Below, one piece after another: positions 10,745 to 21,393 of a stretch of 64,000 bases of DNA. Under the pieces are notes generated by a model. It worked only from the letters and a program-made list of their open reading frames with translations, did no database searches and was not told the origin of the DNA. Every line of letters begins with the position of its first letter. Positions within the stretch are counted from its first letter, which is position 1. Made by a program: the position numbers and the translations under genes. The stretch spans positions 1,322,446 through 1,386,445 of the forward strand of contig NW_003314265.1 of the NCBI RefSeq assembly GCF_000143415.4. Direction: 5' to 3'. This DNA comes from Selaginella moellendorffii. Lineage: Eukaryota > Streptophyta > Lycopodiopsida > Selaginellales > Selaginellaceae.

Positions 10745-11560
10745 CTTTCTACAACAGCACCAACTCGGGAGGCGAGTGTGGTGTTGTTTCATCAACCGTG
10801 TTCAACATGCCCGTGCAAAACAGGGACAAATTCTGGTTTGTAGTTCTAAAGTCGAGAGAAAGCTAGCTGATTCACAGTTTTGTTGTTTTTTTTTCCTTGC
10901 AAGGTATAAAACCGACTATGGTCTCTTCCGCTTCTGCATCGCCGACTCGGAGCACGACGGCACGGAGCAGTACGAGTTCCTCGAGAATTGCTTCTGGAGC
11001 GCGGACAGGCAGAAGCAGCCGTGGCTGGTATTCATCTCTCACCGCGTCCTCGGCTACTCGTCCTGCTACGCTCCCGAGAACACCACCGGCGAGCCATTCG
11101 GCAGGGACAGCTTGGTGGCAAAAGTACAAGGTGGACCTCGCCTTCTACGGCCACATCCACAACTACGAGCGCACCTATCCAGTCTATAACGTGAGTGCTT
11201 TTGTTTTTGCCCATAGCTGGATCTTCTCTCATACTTTCGTGCAGCAAGTCCCTGCCAGTGACGAGAAAGATTTCTACTCAGGGACTTTCAACGGGACGAT
11301 TCACGTAGTTGCGGGAGGCGGTGGGTTTTGGCTGAGCCAGTTCCCGGAGAGCAAGCCATCGTGGAGCTTGAATCAGGACTGCGACTTTGGGTACACCAAG
11401 CTCACCTCGTTCAATCGCTCGTCGCTGCTGTTCGAGTACAAGAAGAGCCGCGATGGCGAAGTCTATGCATAACCAGTTTTGGATCCACAGGGAGTACAAG
11501 GCCCCTGGTTACCTCCGCCGAGAACTATCCAGCATAGCGATCACGATCATCCAGTGACCA
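10745..11560 (+). pseudogene. Truncated purple acid phosphatase (PAP27-like) pseudogene
   Basis: The 3' part of a large plant purple acid phosphatase is present. A first block reads FYNSTNSGGECG...PVQNRDKFW (to 10835). A 68-bp intron (10836-10903) follows, with the TGG codon split across it. The next block reads YKTDYGLFRFCIADSEHD, PWLVFISHRVLGYSS and YGHIHNYERTYPVYN; the metal-binding histidines of the GH-x-H-x-Y-E region are kept. An intron of about 55 bp (11191-11245) precedes GTIHVVAGGGGFWLSQF and SSLLFEYKKSRDG. Defects: all upstream exons, including the first metal ligands, are missing; a small deletion near 11118 shifts the frame before WQKYKVDL; and a second shift near 11470 separates the tail FWIHREYK. 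It cannot make an enzyme. Confidence 0.85.
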
Positions 11561-11763
11561 TCTTCACGATCTTCCTGACTGCCAAAAATAAATATTCTTT
11601 TTGAAACTGCCCAGGTGAAATAGCATAGATAGCCCGGAAAAAAAGCGAAGGGCGATGAATCTTGTTTTCTTTAATGCCAGAACATCAAACAAGGATTGTT
11701 CCAAATCGATCCGCTGAGGAGGAGAAGCTCACGTCTCCCTCGGCCGTGACCTAGAAGCGCCTC

Positions 11764-12310
11764 ATGAGCATGAAGAAGACGGACTTGATTCGATGGCTCC
11801 AGCAACACAAGGTGAAATTGCCTCCGAAGGTAGCGTAAATCTCTCCCTCGCTCTTGTCCTCCACATTGCCATATTTAACTTGCAGAACCAGCTCAAGGAG
11901 TACTATCTGGGCATGACTCTGCAAAAACACGCAGAGCTCGGAGGAGGCCACCGGCATGTCCAAGTCGCCACCGAGACGCCACCCAAGCCAGCTCCCGAGA
12001 GGAAAAGGGTAACAAGAGAAAACCTTGGCATAACGAAAGAAACTTGTAGAGAGGGAGGCCGAGGCGAAGATCCAAGTCGCCTCATCCTTCCCGGTCCTCC
12101 CATCTAAGCCGGTTGCGATCCTATCTCCCGGGGAGGCCGCTGTTGGGATTTCTAGGCATGGGGCTCAGCAGGAGAAAGGTGCTCAGATTCATCTTTGTGG
12201 CTGCGATTGTGTTTGGCGTGCTTGGCTACGCGTACCAGGTGAGGAGATTCCAAAGGAGGAGGAAATGGTGCTGGCAAAGATGACTATATTGTTTGATGTT
12301 CTGGCATTAA
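11764..12310 (+). CDS. Hypothetical protein with HeH/SAP-like N-terminus (uncertain model)
   Basis: An ATG at 11764 preceded by an in-frame stop opens MSMKKTDLIRWLQQHKVKL, a helix-extension-helix (SAP/HeH-like) pattern. Exon 1 is 11764-11829, followed by a 56-bp GT-AG intron (11830-11885) and exon 2 at 11886-12008. An intron of about 41 bp (12009-12049 or -12051) follows, with the downstream frame either basic or Pro-rich depending on the acceptor. The compact introns match those of neighbouring genes, but I do not recognise the family. The downstream exon may be wrong, and this may be a gene fragment. No function is proposed. Confidence 0.3.
12158..12238 (+). CDS. Possible 5' exon of a membrane-anchored protein (fragment)
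   Basis: An ATG at 12158 opens MGLSRRKVLRFIFVAAIVFG, a short basic stretch followed by a hydrophobic helix, as in type II signal-anchored Golgi proteins. It ends at a good donor (CAG|GTGAGG, 12239). No matching downstream exon is seen before the germin-like gene, so it is either an orphan exon or chance. It overlaps the alternative reading of the HeH-like model. Confidence 0.2.
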
Positions 12311-12617
12311 AGAAAACAAGATTGATTAGAAAAAGATATTTTAGATCTTAATTCTTATATAGGGAGATTAGACAACATGTGTAAAGCGCGGAGGACGACC
12401 AAACATAAACAAACACAGTGTATAAGACCATGTCAAAGTCATTGAAGAGTGTGAACTCCATGCAATTAAGGCAGCCAAATTTGACAGTGATATGGTCAGA
12501 GGAGAAGAGTTTTCCTCAAAATTGCCATGCAAACGTAGACACGACAAAACAAAAATGTAGGCTCACTTCACTGAAATTCTCCCTTGCGTGTTGTATAGTA
12601 GCATCCCAATTGCTCAG
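12311..12617. other. Upstream region of the germin-like gene
   Basis: No coding signature is seen. A CCAAT box (12606-12610) lies just before the TATA box. Confidence 0.5.
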
Positions 12618-12625
12618 TATAAAAG
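12618..12625 (+). promoter_or_regulatory. TATA box of the germin-like gene
   Basis: TATAAAAG lies 143 bp upstream of the ATG at 12768 and is preceded by CCAAT. The transcript start would fall near 12650, giving a leader of roughly 115 nt. Confidence 0.7.
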
Positions 12626-12767
12626 CCCATTCCCCCGCCACGATTTTCATTCATTCTTCCAATTTCATTCATCCATCCTCATATCATTTGATCTCGTCCC
12701 AATTGTTCCAGAGCTTATCGAGCTTGCTTTGAGAATCCTCGTTCCAGAGAGCTCGAGTTATAGATCC

Positions 12768-13427
12768 ATGGCCATGGCGCCCGCTTCGTCAATCCTGCTT
12801 CTGAGCACCATGATCATCGCATTCTTGGCCAGCGGAGTGCTCTCCGACCCAGATCCACTCCAGGACTTTTGCGTCGCGGATCTCACCGCATCACCGGGCG
12901 TCAATGGCTTCCCATGCAGGAACGCGTCCAGCGTCACGGTGGAGGACTTCATCTACAGAGAAATGGTGAATCCGGCCAACATCACCGCCATGAATCGCGC
13001 GGGCGCAGTGTTTGGAACCGTGCTGAGGTTCCCCGGGATCAACACCCTTGGCCTCTCCATGGCCAGGCTCGACTTGCTACCCGAGGGGATTATCGCGCCA
13101 CACACCCATCCCAGGGCCACGGAGATGGTGTACGTCGAGGAGGGGAGCGTATACGCCGCCATTGTCACCGCGGACAACCGCTTGTTTGCACAGGTGCTGA
13201 GCAGAGGCGAGGTGATGGTAATTCCGCGTGGATTGATCCACTGGCAGATGAATGTCGGCAGGAACAATGCCAAGATCATTGCTGCGCTCAACTCTCAGCT
13301 CGCGGGGACGCAATTTGTAGGGAGGTCCATGTTTGGATCGAGCCCCCAGGTGCCCGACGAGGTGCTAGAAAAGACCTTTTTTATCGACAACACTACCATC
13401 AATCAGGTCCGATCCGTGTTTGCTTGA
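12768..13427 (+). CDS. Germin-like protein (cupin), secreted
   Basis: An intronless 219-aa reading frame. Residues 1-25 form a signal peptide (hydrophobic SSILLLSTMIIAFLASGV), so the product enters the apoplast. Cys35 and Cys50 form the N-terminal germin disulfide (DFCVADL, GFPCRN). Germin box 1 (APHTHPRATEMVYVEEG) supplies metal ligands His112, His114 and Glu119, and box 2 (VIPRGLIHWQMN) supplies His158. The single cupin domain would form a Mn-binding hexamer; plant members act as superoxide dismutases or, less often, oxalate oxidases, but the sequence alone does not decide which. N-glycosylation sites are at NAS and NIT. The start was chosen at the first of two closely spaced ATGs, after a TATA-led leader. 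A broken paralogue lies 2.4 kb downstream. Confidence 0.93.
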   Translation: MAMAPASSILLLSTMIIAFLASGVLSDPDPLQDFCVADLTASPGVNGFPCRNASSVTVEDFIYREMVNPANITAMNRAGAVFGTVLRFPGINTLGLSMARLDLLPEGIIAPHTHPRATEMVYVEEGSVYAAIVTADNRLFAQVLSRGEVMVIPRGLIHWQMNVGRNNAKIIAALNSQLAGTQFVGRSMFGSSPQVPDEVLEKTFFIDNTTINQVRSVFA

Positions 13428-15690
13428 TTTAATCTTCTTTGATCTTCCAAACTGAATGCACATTCAAATTCATTAAGTTTTCAATATTGGAAGGTTTTGT
13501 TTCTCTTTTTTAATTAATTTTTTCTATCTCAAAATTATTTAAGAGGATTAGCAAGTTTTGTTATATAATTTATTTTTACTATTTTGCTCATAAAATTCCT
13601 ATCCAAAACAAATTTTAATTGGGTCAAGTTTTTTTCAGTAATAATGTTTATTACCCTTAAAAATGTTTTTTAAAGTGTTCCTACAGTTCCTTATTACTTT
13701 TCTCTTTTTCATTAGAATTAAAGATATTATAGATATTTTGATATAACAATTTTTTATAAGTTATAATGGTTGTTAGATTATGTGCTATTAATTATTATTA
13801 TTATTATTTCTTTTAAAATTATATTGCATTAATTTTTATTTGTATTTTAAATAGACAAATCTTAATGCACTTAATTCTAATCCAATAGTTTTGATCTGTT
13901 ATTAATTATAGAACACTCAAACACAAGTATGTAAATGATTAGGGAGAACAAGCAATTTCAAACCCCAGTGCATTCTATAGATCTCAGCAAGATTAAATTA
14001 TCTAACTTGGACTTATTGAGCTTTGCAGTCAAAAGAAAAGTTGTTACAAGAAAATACTTTAATCTATAGTATGACATTTACCTCACATGGCAGTGATTAA
14101 ATCTATTTGTAGCAATGTTGGCTAAAGGTGGAGGAGTGCAAGATCATTTGAGCACATATATCAATCAATTTAGATTTATAAACTTAAATATAATTTGAAT
14201 AAATATTAATTTTAAATCATTAGCATTAGCCCTTGATTATAAAAGAATTGGATAAAGATGGAATTAAGAGATATTCTAGGAATATTTAATACAAAATAAG
14301 TGGCTAACAGATGAAGTAATAGATATCCTTAGCACAAGTGAGTAAATCAAGGATATGACAAGAACACAATGTTTGAAAGAAATTCTTTTCTTATTGCTAG
14401 TTGGACTTGTAGGTAATATAGGTTCTTTAATATTATTTTTTCTAATACAGTTTTTAAAAAGATATATTACTGAGATGATACCCTAAAGCATTTTAATTTG
14501 ACATTGATGTATAAAATTTATAAAAGTGGTTTTTGGAGTTTCAAGAGTAGTATTAAAGTATAGCAATGAATATGTAATTGCACATGGGTGCATCTTTTAT
14601 TTATATATGTGCAGATTTATTTTTTTATTTCCAATTGCACATAAAATATTATGCACAAAATTGAATATTGATTGCTATAATAGTAATCAAAATGGGGCAT
14701 TATAAAATTTGAATAGAATGTAGACAAACACTTCATGCATATATGCAACTATGTCATCTACTCTTTTTTTGAGTAATTCAATTCAATTCATGATCTATGA
14801 AATTAAAATATGTAAAACATAGAGAAAAAAGCAACACCACCCATCACCACACTATTGAAGATGATAAGCACCTCCCCAAACTTCCCAAGAACATAGTCTA
14901 TGTTTCAATTGTGGCCACAACACTTTACTACTCAAGATTATATTATGTTGCTAGCTCAATTGCATTAAGCACAGCAGGATCACACAATCTTTATCAATCT
15001 GTTGATAATCTCTTCAACTTATAGCTACTTTAGGATTCTACTCCCTTGGATCAAACCTTTGTTCTTGGTGAAGAACTTGACTGCCATGGTTTAGCTACAT
15101 TACAAATCAAATTTTAAAAACAAAAAAATAAGATGCTAATATGGCAAATATATTGGTGTGGATTAAGAATTCATATGTATATATGGCTTTACCAACTTGT
15201 TTGCATGGTTAATTTTATGACAATACTTTTTAGGGAATGTAAGATAATTAAAACTATCAACAAGAGCATTGTCTCCAAATGAAAAATAAGTGAGCATCCA
15301 GAGGTATGTTGTTTGCATTTATATGCATGTTAAATCAGCATGCAACACAAACTTTTTTTTATAAGCATTTTAATGTAAAAGAAATTTTCCCATAGATTCT
15401 GCAAAATAAAAATGTTGGGATAAACATTTAAGAAAAAAGTAATTAAAACTAACCTTTGAATACTAGTTAAGCTAGTTAAGGTTTTAGGACCTGGGGTGGC
15501 AAAAAGAACTATTAGACTGAATTGTTTTAACATATATGTTTAACTCATAAAATAAATGTTGAACACACCATATTTGCATATGAATATCTTTTTCTTACTA
15601 TTTTCTATAATTGTAAAGTTATAATGAACCAAGAAGAGACAAAATTAACTTTGTTACTCGGTTCCAAATTCTGCTATGAAACTCCTTGGT
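13428..15690. other. AT-rich intergenic DNA between germin-like gene and pseudogene
   Basis: About 2.3 kb, strongly AT-rich with homopolymer runs. A reading at 14797-15024 is open for 75 codons but matches no family I know. No tRNA, terminal repeat or conserved domain was found. Confidence 0.6.
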
Positions 15691-15693
15691 ATG

Positions 15694-15700
15694 TATAAAG
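15694..15700 (+). promoter_or_regulatory. TATA box of the germin-like pseudogene
   Basis: TATAAAG lies about 90 bp before the ATG at 15790, in the same relation as in an intact gene. It suggests that the pseudogene arose from a complete gene copy rather than a processed transcript. Confidence 0.5.
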
Positions 15701-15789
15701 TACTAATCTCCCAAACACCAATCCATTCCATCTCATTCATTTAATTAAAGCTTGTGTGATCAGTTCTGTCCCTATTGTAGCCAAATGAT

Positions 15790-16217
15790 ATGGCTGTATC
15801 CAAAATTATATTCTTCATGTTCTTCACATTCTTGGCTGTTCCCAGATCCACTCCAAGACTTTTGCATTGGAGACATAAGTGTCACGAGCATCAATGGCTT
15901 CCCATGCAGGAACGTGTCCAATGGATGACTTCATCTCTCATGAACTCCTCCAACACCACAAATATGGATCACTTTGGCATGATCTTTTGCACATCTGGGC
16001 CTCAATACTCTGGACCTCATCACTAGGCTTGATTTCCTTCCTAAGGGCACCCATCCTAGAGCCTTGGAGATGGTGTACGTCGAGGAGGGGAGCATCTACG
16101 CCGCCATTGTGTTGGAGCCGAAATCCAAGGTTTGATAGGCATCTTGAATCATGGAGAACAAGGGCCTCATTCTGTGGCAAATTTCAGGAGAAATTCCCGG
16201 ACATAGTTAGTATATAG
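15790..16217 (+). pseudogene. Germin-like protein pseudogene
   Basis: The ATG at 15790 opens a hydrophobic signal-like MAVSKIIFFMFFTFLAV, but the frame then shifts. The germin blocks DPLQDFCIGDISVTS, INGFPCRNVSN, RLDFLPKG, HPRALEMVYVEEGSIYAAIV and LNHGE are present in different frames. Deletions have removed the region around the first metal-binding histidine, and a stop follows YAAIVLEPKSKV. It is a paralogue of the intact gene at 12768-13427. Copia sequence begins about 100 bp downstream, within or just after the lost C-terminus. Confidence 0.85.
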
Positions 16218-17210
16218 CTAGTGTTTCATTCTTCTTTCAATAAGCAGTTGTTTCTAATTTCCTTCTGAAAAGATCTTGTTCATTCTTTGCTCTCATTCTG
16301 TCCCTTTGTCATGATATTAGAGCAAGATCAAAAGGATGGAAATGCTGCCATTGTGACTTTCTCAAATGGCCATTCCATTTCCACTTTTGATGGATCTGGA
16401 AACTTCTCAAGCTAGAGGTACCAAATGGAGCTCATCCTCAAAGGTGAGGGAGTTTGGGGCATTGTCAATGGCGATGAGCTGAAGCCAGGAGCTGATGCAA
16501 GCTATCAGAATGTGGATACCTAGAGTTGGCATGAGGACAAGGGTACAGCAACAATCAAGCTCATGGTGATGGAGAGCTAAACTAATAACAAATAAGAACC
16601 TTGATTAGACAAGCATCCCTAGTTAGAATTGGATGATGTGTGGCAATCTTGGCCCTAGATAATAAGTTAAATTCAAAGAGATTGACATACTCTTTATATG
16701 AGCCGGTCTACACCAGCAGTGAGCTGTGGAAGAAGTTGTGGAGAAGCACAAGTAGTAGATGCATGTCCAGATTGGCCATCTCTACAAGATGGTCAACATG
16801 TGGTGGACAGAGTCAGAAAGCTTTGACTAGTTTGTGGATGACATGAAAAACATGTAATGGAAAATCAAGGAGTCAGATAAAGAGAACAAACTTCCTCCTC
16901 TTTAAAACTATTTCTTTCTTCGTGCTCTTCTTAATTCCTTCCATTCTCTTCAAAGTAACTTGATGCAAGTTGATAAGCTTCAGCTTAATTTTGCCATATT
17001 TGCCATCAAAGAGGAGATCATCATGCAGAAGGATATTGGGATTTTCCACTCTAAATTTGATCAAATTTTATTTGCAAGAAACTCTTCTAAGCAATTTATA
17101 AAGAAAAATAACAACAACAAAGTTTTGAAGGATGGAGGTTTTTCCATGGCAAAGAAGACTTTGCTGTGGAAAGACCTCTATCCTTCGACATTGTTGTTGT
17201 TATAGAATAT
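16204..17210 (+). mobile_element. Ty1/copia remnant (partial LTR, primer site, gag)
   Basis: TGATATTAGAGCA at 16312-16324 is a two-mismatch copy of the TGGTATCAGAGCA primer-binding site. The pyrimidine-rich sequence before it, ending TTTGTCA at 16311, is consistent with the end of an LTR. Downstream, frames read DGNAAIVTFSNGHS, FSS(stop)RYQMELILKGEG and VWGIVNGDELKPGAD. Later blocks recall LDNKLNSKRLTY and DMKNMVMENQG. This is the copia gag (UBN2-type) pattern. Stops and frameshifts are frequent, and neither RT nor integrase is present, so the element is truncated. TGTTGTTATAGAATAT at about 17195 could be the start of the other LTR, but the two ends do not match enough to prove it. Confidence 0.65.
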
Positions 17211-17734
17211 ACCTGAATATTATAGAATATTCTACCATTTAATAGTTATTATTCATTTAAATTAATCTTGTATTTATATTTTAAACATGTTTGTAATTTT
17301 TAAGCTTTTTTATACATTATAAATTAACAAATTATTAATAAATATAATTTTGTTTTTCAATATCCATAGTTTCTTTCTAAATAAATCATATTGTGCAAGT
17401 GCAACAGTTTCTAAAGCATTGAATCAAGGAAGCAAAACACTTCTTGCTATAGACAACTCAAGATTGGAAAAATCTACAACATGACCCTTTTTGAATTTGA
17501 CAAAACTTGGGACTGCTTCGGACTGGGCAACATATCACCTATGGGATTGGGTCTGGAGATAGTGGAGGCCATGGTGAGCGTTGTATCAGCAGTGGCAGGC
17601 AGAGAAACCTGTCCAGTCTTAAGTAGGAGGCTTACACACATTGAGGATTCACACAGACATAGAGAGAGTGTGTGTATATACTAAAAATGATCTAAGCTTC
17701 TATAGTTTTATAATGCTTGAAAACTTTGTGGGGA
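17211..17734. other. Intergenic DNA, no gene seen
   Basis: An AT-rich block followed by more balanced sequence that should hold the 3' UTR of the minus-strand GH17 gene. Confidence 0.5.
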
Positions 17735-18863
17735 CTAGCTCTTGCCCGAGAGGTTCAGATCATACACTCGCGACCCACTAGGGTAAAAGATCCCAAAATT
17801 CCTCTCTGTGCCCGCCCCGGACTTCTCATTCTCGTTAAAGAGGGCAAAGATGTACGTGGGAATCGAAACTCCAGGCCTCTTGGGCGTCCCTTGCGAGCTC
17901 GCCACCTTCTTTGCAAGCCTTGCGTTGTAGAGCTGCGCATTGTCAACACTGGCGCCCACCTGGCCGGAATCTCCGGCTGACGGCCACCCTGTCTCGCTGA
18001 TCACCAGCGGAATATCCCCATATCCTAACCTCTCCATGGCGGCAAACGTGGAATCCACCATGGCATCCAGCAGATCCCGGTAGCCCAGACTGCCGTCCTG
18101 TACGACCGTAGACCCTGACCCAAACAGGGCGTACTCAAGCGAGATTTGGCCAGAGTTCCCGGCGTAGGCGAAGTACGGATAAACGTTGGCGTGGTACGAT
18201 GAGCCGGTTTTGGCCAGGAATGCGAGCAACGGCTGGATGACGCTGGTCGCGATTTCGGAATGGAATGCGCCAGCAGATGGAGGGTAGGATGTGGAGAGAG
18301 CGTCGGACGCGAGCGGCGTGCTGACCTTGATTTTGGCCGTTAGATTCCTGGCCTGGAGGGACGCGAAAATGTTCTCCATTGCCGGGACGAGCGCTGGCCA
18401 GGTGCTCGACTTGATGCTCGTGTCGGACAGGATCTCGTTGCCGACGAGAATGGTGGCGATGTGCGTGGCCGGGTAGTGGTGGACTACGTTCTGAGCGACC
18501 CATGAATCGGCGTGGCTAGCGTTGGAGGCGATGCCGGGGATGTCTTGGTTCCTCACCATTATCGAGACTTTGATGCTGGTGTTGGCCAGAGCTGCGAGAA
18601 CTTGAGAGTCGGCATCGAAGATCTTGACGCGGTCGATTCCCAGCGACTTAATGAGCGACACGGCGGTGGATGGCGAGGGGAGATTGTTGGCCACTCTCCC
18701 ATAGTTGATCCCGACTTGAGCTTGAGCGCCTGGAAGGAGAAGAAGAAGAAGTTGGAAGTTTAGAAATCTCGAAATGTACGATGGATGTTCACGTACCCGT
18801 AATTGACAGAAGCGAGAACAGCCAGCAGAGATGATGAATAGCGTTGTCTCCTCCGAGTTTCAT
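17735..18863 (-). CDS. Glucan endo-1,3-beta-glucosidase (GH17), secreted
   Basis: Exon 1 is 18863-18797 and exon 2 is 18729-17735, with a 67-bp GT-AG intron splitting a Gly codon; the product is about 353 aa. Exon 1 encodes the signal peptide (IHHLCWLFSLLSI), and mature protein begins near AQVGINYGRV, the classic GH17 start. The fold is a TIM barrel that cleaves beta-1,3-glucan (callose) in the cell wall. The acid/base Glu lies in ILVGNEIL and the nucleophile Glu in VISETGWPS, and the C-terminus has the usual TYIFALFNEN and NFGIFYPSG blocks. There is no C-terminal X8/CBM43 module and no obvious GPI signal, so a soluble apoplastic enzyme is expected. Roles in callose turnover at plasmodesmata, spores or defence are family knowledge only. 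Confidence 0.95.
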
Positions 18864-18932
18864 CGTCTGTCACGAAGTCCTTGATGACTTCTTGCGTCGT
18901 CGAGCTCTGCGAACAGAGCACACCATAGCTTC

Positions 18933-18940
18933 ATTATAAA
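18933..18940 (-). promoter_or_regulatory. TATA box of the GH17 gene
   Basis: The complement reads TTTATAAT, about 70 bp upstream of the ATG at 18863. Confidence 0.6.
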
Positions 18941-19888
18941 TGGGGTAGCGCGAAACGGATAGAGGAGCCACCGTCAACACGCAGCGCTCTTTGAGTGAGA
19001 TGAGCCAACCGAAAGAACCACGCACCTTTGTGTCTATTTTCCTCTTTCTCGTTGCGTTGAGAGGAACAAGCAACTTCACAGTGCCTGCGCCTGACAAATA
19101 CGAGATGGCATTTCCTTGTCCAGTGAAGGTCGCTCATCAAACCCCTTTGAATCGCTGCGGCTATCTCATCCCCGTGTGGTCCTTTGATTCTATTCAATCA
19201 AAAGGTGGTAGCTCGTCGCATTCGTTTGGTCAGTCTCCCTTCATAAAACTTCAGCACAACTCGTATAATTCACAGCAATACCTTTAACAGGGCCATTTGA
19301 ACTCATCGCAATCTCGTATCACGGCTTTCGGGAAAGTTGGCACCGAGAGAGACTCTTGTCGCGCATTCCTGTAGCAAAGCAAAGTTATTCTCCTTTTGGT
19401 ATCGATCAAGAGAGAACTGTTACCAGAAAAAAAAAGTCGCAACGCTTACGTATGGGTCTTCTATGGAAATAGAAAACGATGTGAGACCATGGCGTGTCAG
19501 TTGCTTGTAACTATCAAACGTTGCGGTCGGCTGTGTGGTCCATTTACTTCTTCATTGTGTTAACTCGTCACATTCTGCACTTTATACTGCTTAGTGTTCG
19601 CTCGTCGCATTCTGCTCTCCAGAAGACCATCTGCATCACGGAATTCAATGAGGGAAGCACAAAGAATTCTGCAAAAAGAAATATCTCTTGACAAAGTTCA
19701 CCAGTTTAACGACGACTCAACCGTTTTCAGTTCCGCAAGCGCGCTCTTATCAGCAATCCAGGAAAGTTGAGCAGCTACGAACTATGCATGGCAATCTTTC
19801 CCCAGGACGACAATTAAATAGAAAAGCAGCCACCCGTAACGATCTATTGACACGCTATATAGAAAAATACACAGGCGTTGACCTTGTT
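18941..19888. other. Intergenic region between GH17 and SPEF1 genes
   Basis: About 0.95 kb. Several 60-100 codon open frames exist but none has a domain or splice support. It should hold the GH17 promoter and the SPEF1 3' UTR. Confidence 0.5.
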
Positions 19889-21058
19889 CTATAACCTTTT
19901 CAGCCGTCCCGTTTTCCCGCCCTTGAGCTTCATGAGCTGCTCTAGCCTGAAAACCTTGGCTTCTAAGACCTGCTCACACAAGAATTCTCAGCCAGGAAAA
20001 AAATAAAGCAGGAACCACCTCAATGGTTTCTTGCAGCTCGCGAATCTGTGCCGTGTTTGGAGCTGGAGTAGCTACCACACCATTTGAATCATTTTCTTGC
20101 GACGCCAAAGTCTGCGTTTCCGAGTCGGAAAGTTGAGCGGCAGCCTTGTGCGATGCCTGTTGAGGCCGAGATTAGATCAACAAGACAAGAAATGATACCA
20201 TACCAAAGACGATGTTCTATCCGCACTGCTGAAAAATGTCTGGAACAAAGCACGTAAATGGCAATATCAAAACATATCTGGAAGAAAACAAACCACCTTC
20301 TCGGAACGCGAGGCCTGCACTCTGCAAGCACAGGAGGAGGAATTCTCGGTATGTATATACATTCCAGGCTGAGCGTACGTCTTACCCTCATCAGCTTTAT
20401 CGGTTTCACATTTCCGGGCTGCGGATGACGGGCATTTCTCCAGCTGCCAGCCACAGCATCACACGTTTAAATCCGAAGAGAAAACACAAGTGCTCCCGTG
20501 CACGCTCGTGCCAGTACCTTGCTTTTCAAAAGCTTCAAGAAAGCCTCGATCACCAAAGGCTGCGCACCCGCCACAGCGCTAATGTCCTCCTTGGATAGCT
20601 GAAGATTGAAGTGCTTGAAAACTCTTTCTGGGAGATCACGAGAATGAAAAAAGAGAAAGAAGGAAAAAAGGAAAAATCCCTTACCATTCAAAGTGCTCCA
20701 ATTGTACATCTTTTGTGCCAAGCTGTTTGCGGCGCTATAGTTGTGGATGTCAACAAGTCGAGGGCAGTAATACGACACAACCTCGGCAGCAAGTACTGGA
20801 CAGAAGAAGAAGAAATCATTCATAAGTTCCATCCAAAGCTAAGAGCTTGCCTAAAATCCAGAAAAAAAACGGGCATTCTATACCTCCATCGCTGAAATCC
20901 CTGGCGATGTTCTTCTTTGGCCTGGACAAGGGAATCTCATCCACCTGCGGCGGGACTAAACAATGCCGATCAGCTTAGAAGCGGTCGGAGCGCGCATTTG
21001 CGAGGAGCAAGCATACCCAAGTGTAGATGCCCGTGAGCTCCTCCGGCGTGAGCTCCAT
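19889..21058 (-). CDS. SPEF1: Sperm flagellar protein 1 homologue (SPEF1/CLAMP), CH-like domain
   Basis: Eight exons in phase (21058-21017, 20944-20884, 20795-20685, 20627-20518, 20443-20386, 20319-20297, 20156-20019, 19969-19889) give 207 aa. The N-terminus is the calponin-homology-like DUF1042 domain: VDEIPLSRPKKNIARDFSDG, VLAAEVVSYYCPRLVDIHNY, QKMYNWSTLN and FKHFNLQLSKEDI. The C-terminus (QIRELQETIEVLEAKVFRLE) is a short coiled coil followed by a basic tail. In animals and algae SPEF1 binds and bundles microtubules and sits in the central pair of motile axonemes. A gene in a vascular plant points to swimming sperm, as in lycophytes. Exon 6 is a 23-nt microexon, and introns are 50-150 bp. 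Start: first Met, with MELTPEELTGIYTW leading straight into the domain. Confidence 0.9.
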
Positions 21059-21393
21059 CCCCACTCACTCCTCCTAAACCCTATTCTTTGTATCTAGTTT
21101 TCTTGCCCGTTCTCGTTATGATCGAGAAAAGCGCGCGCACTCGCTAGAATTGCGACACGTGTAAAATCCTCAAGGTTTTTAGGTTCTACGCGATCGATCA
21201 ATGCGAGAGAGATCGATCAACGTGCGAGGGAGAGAGATCGATCGATGGAGCCGGGTATGTTAAGCATTAGATTTCAATCTTGTTCTTGCTAGTGATCTAT
21301 CAAAGAATCTTGTGCTCAATCGCCGAGCTTCCTCGGTTCTTGGAATCCCTAGATGATCCAGCTTCTGGGAGATTTGGGAGCTTTTCTCGATCG

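Noticed and set aside
12869-13432. 187-codon plus-strand frame overlapping the germin-like gene
   Set aside because: It lies in another frame of a confirmed gene with signal peptide and metal ligands, and has no family signature.
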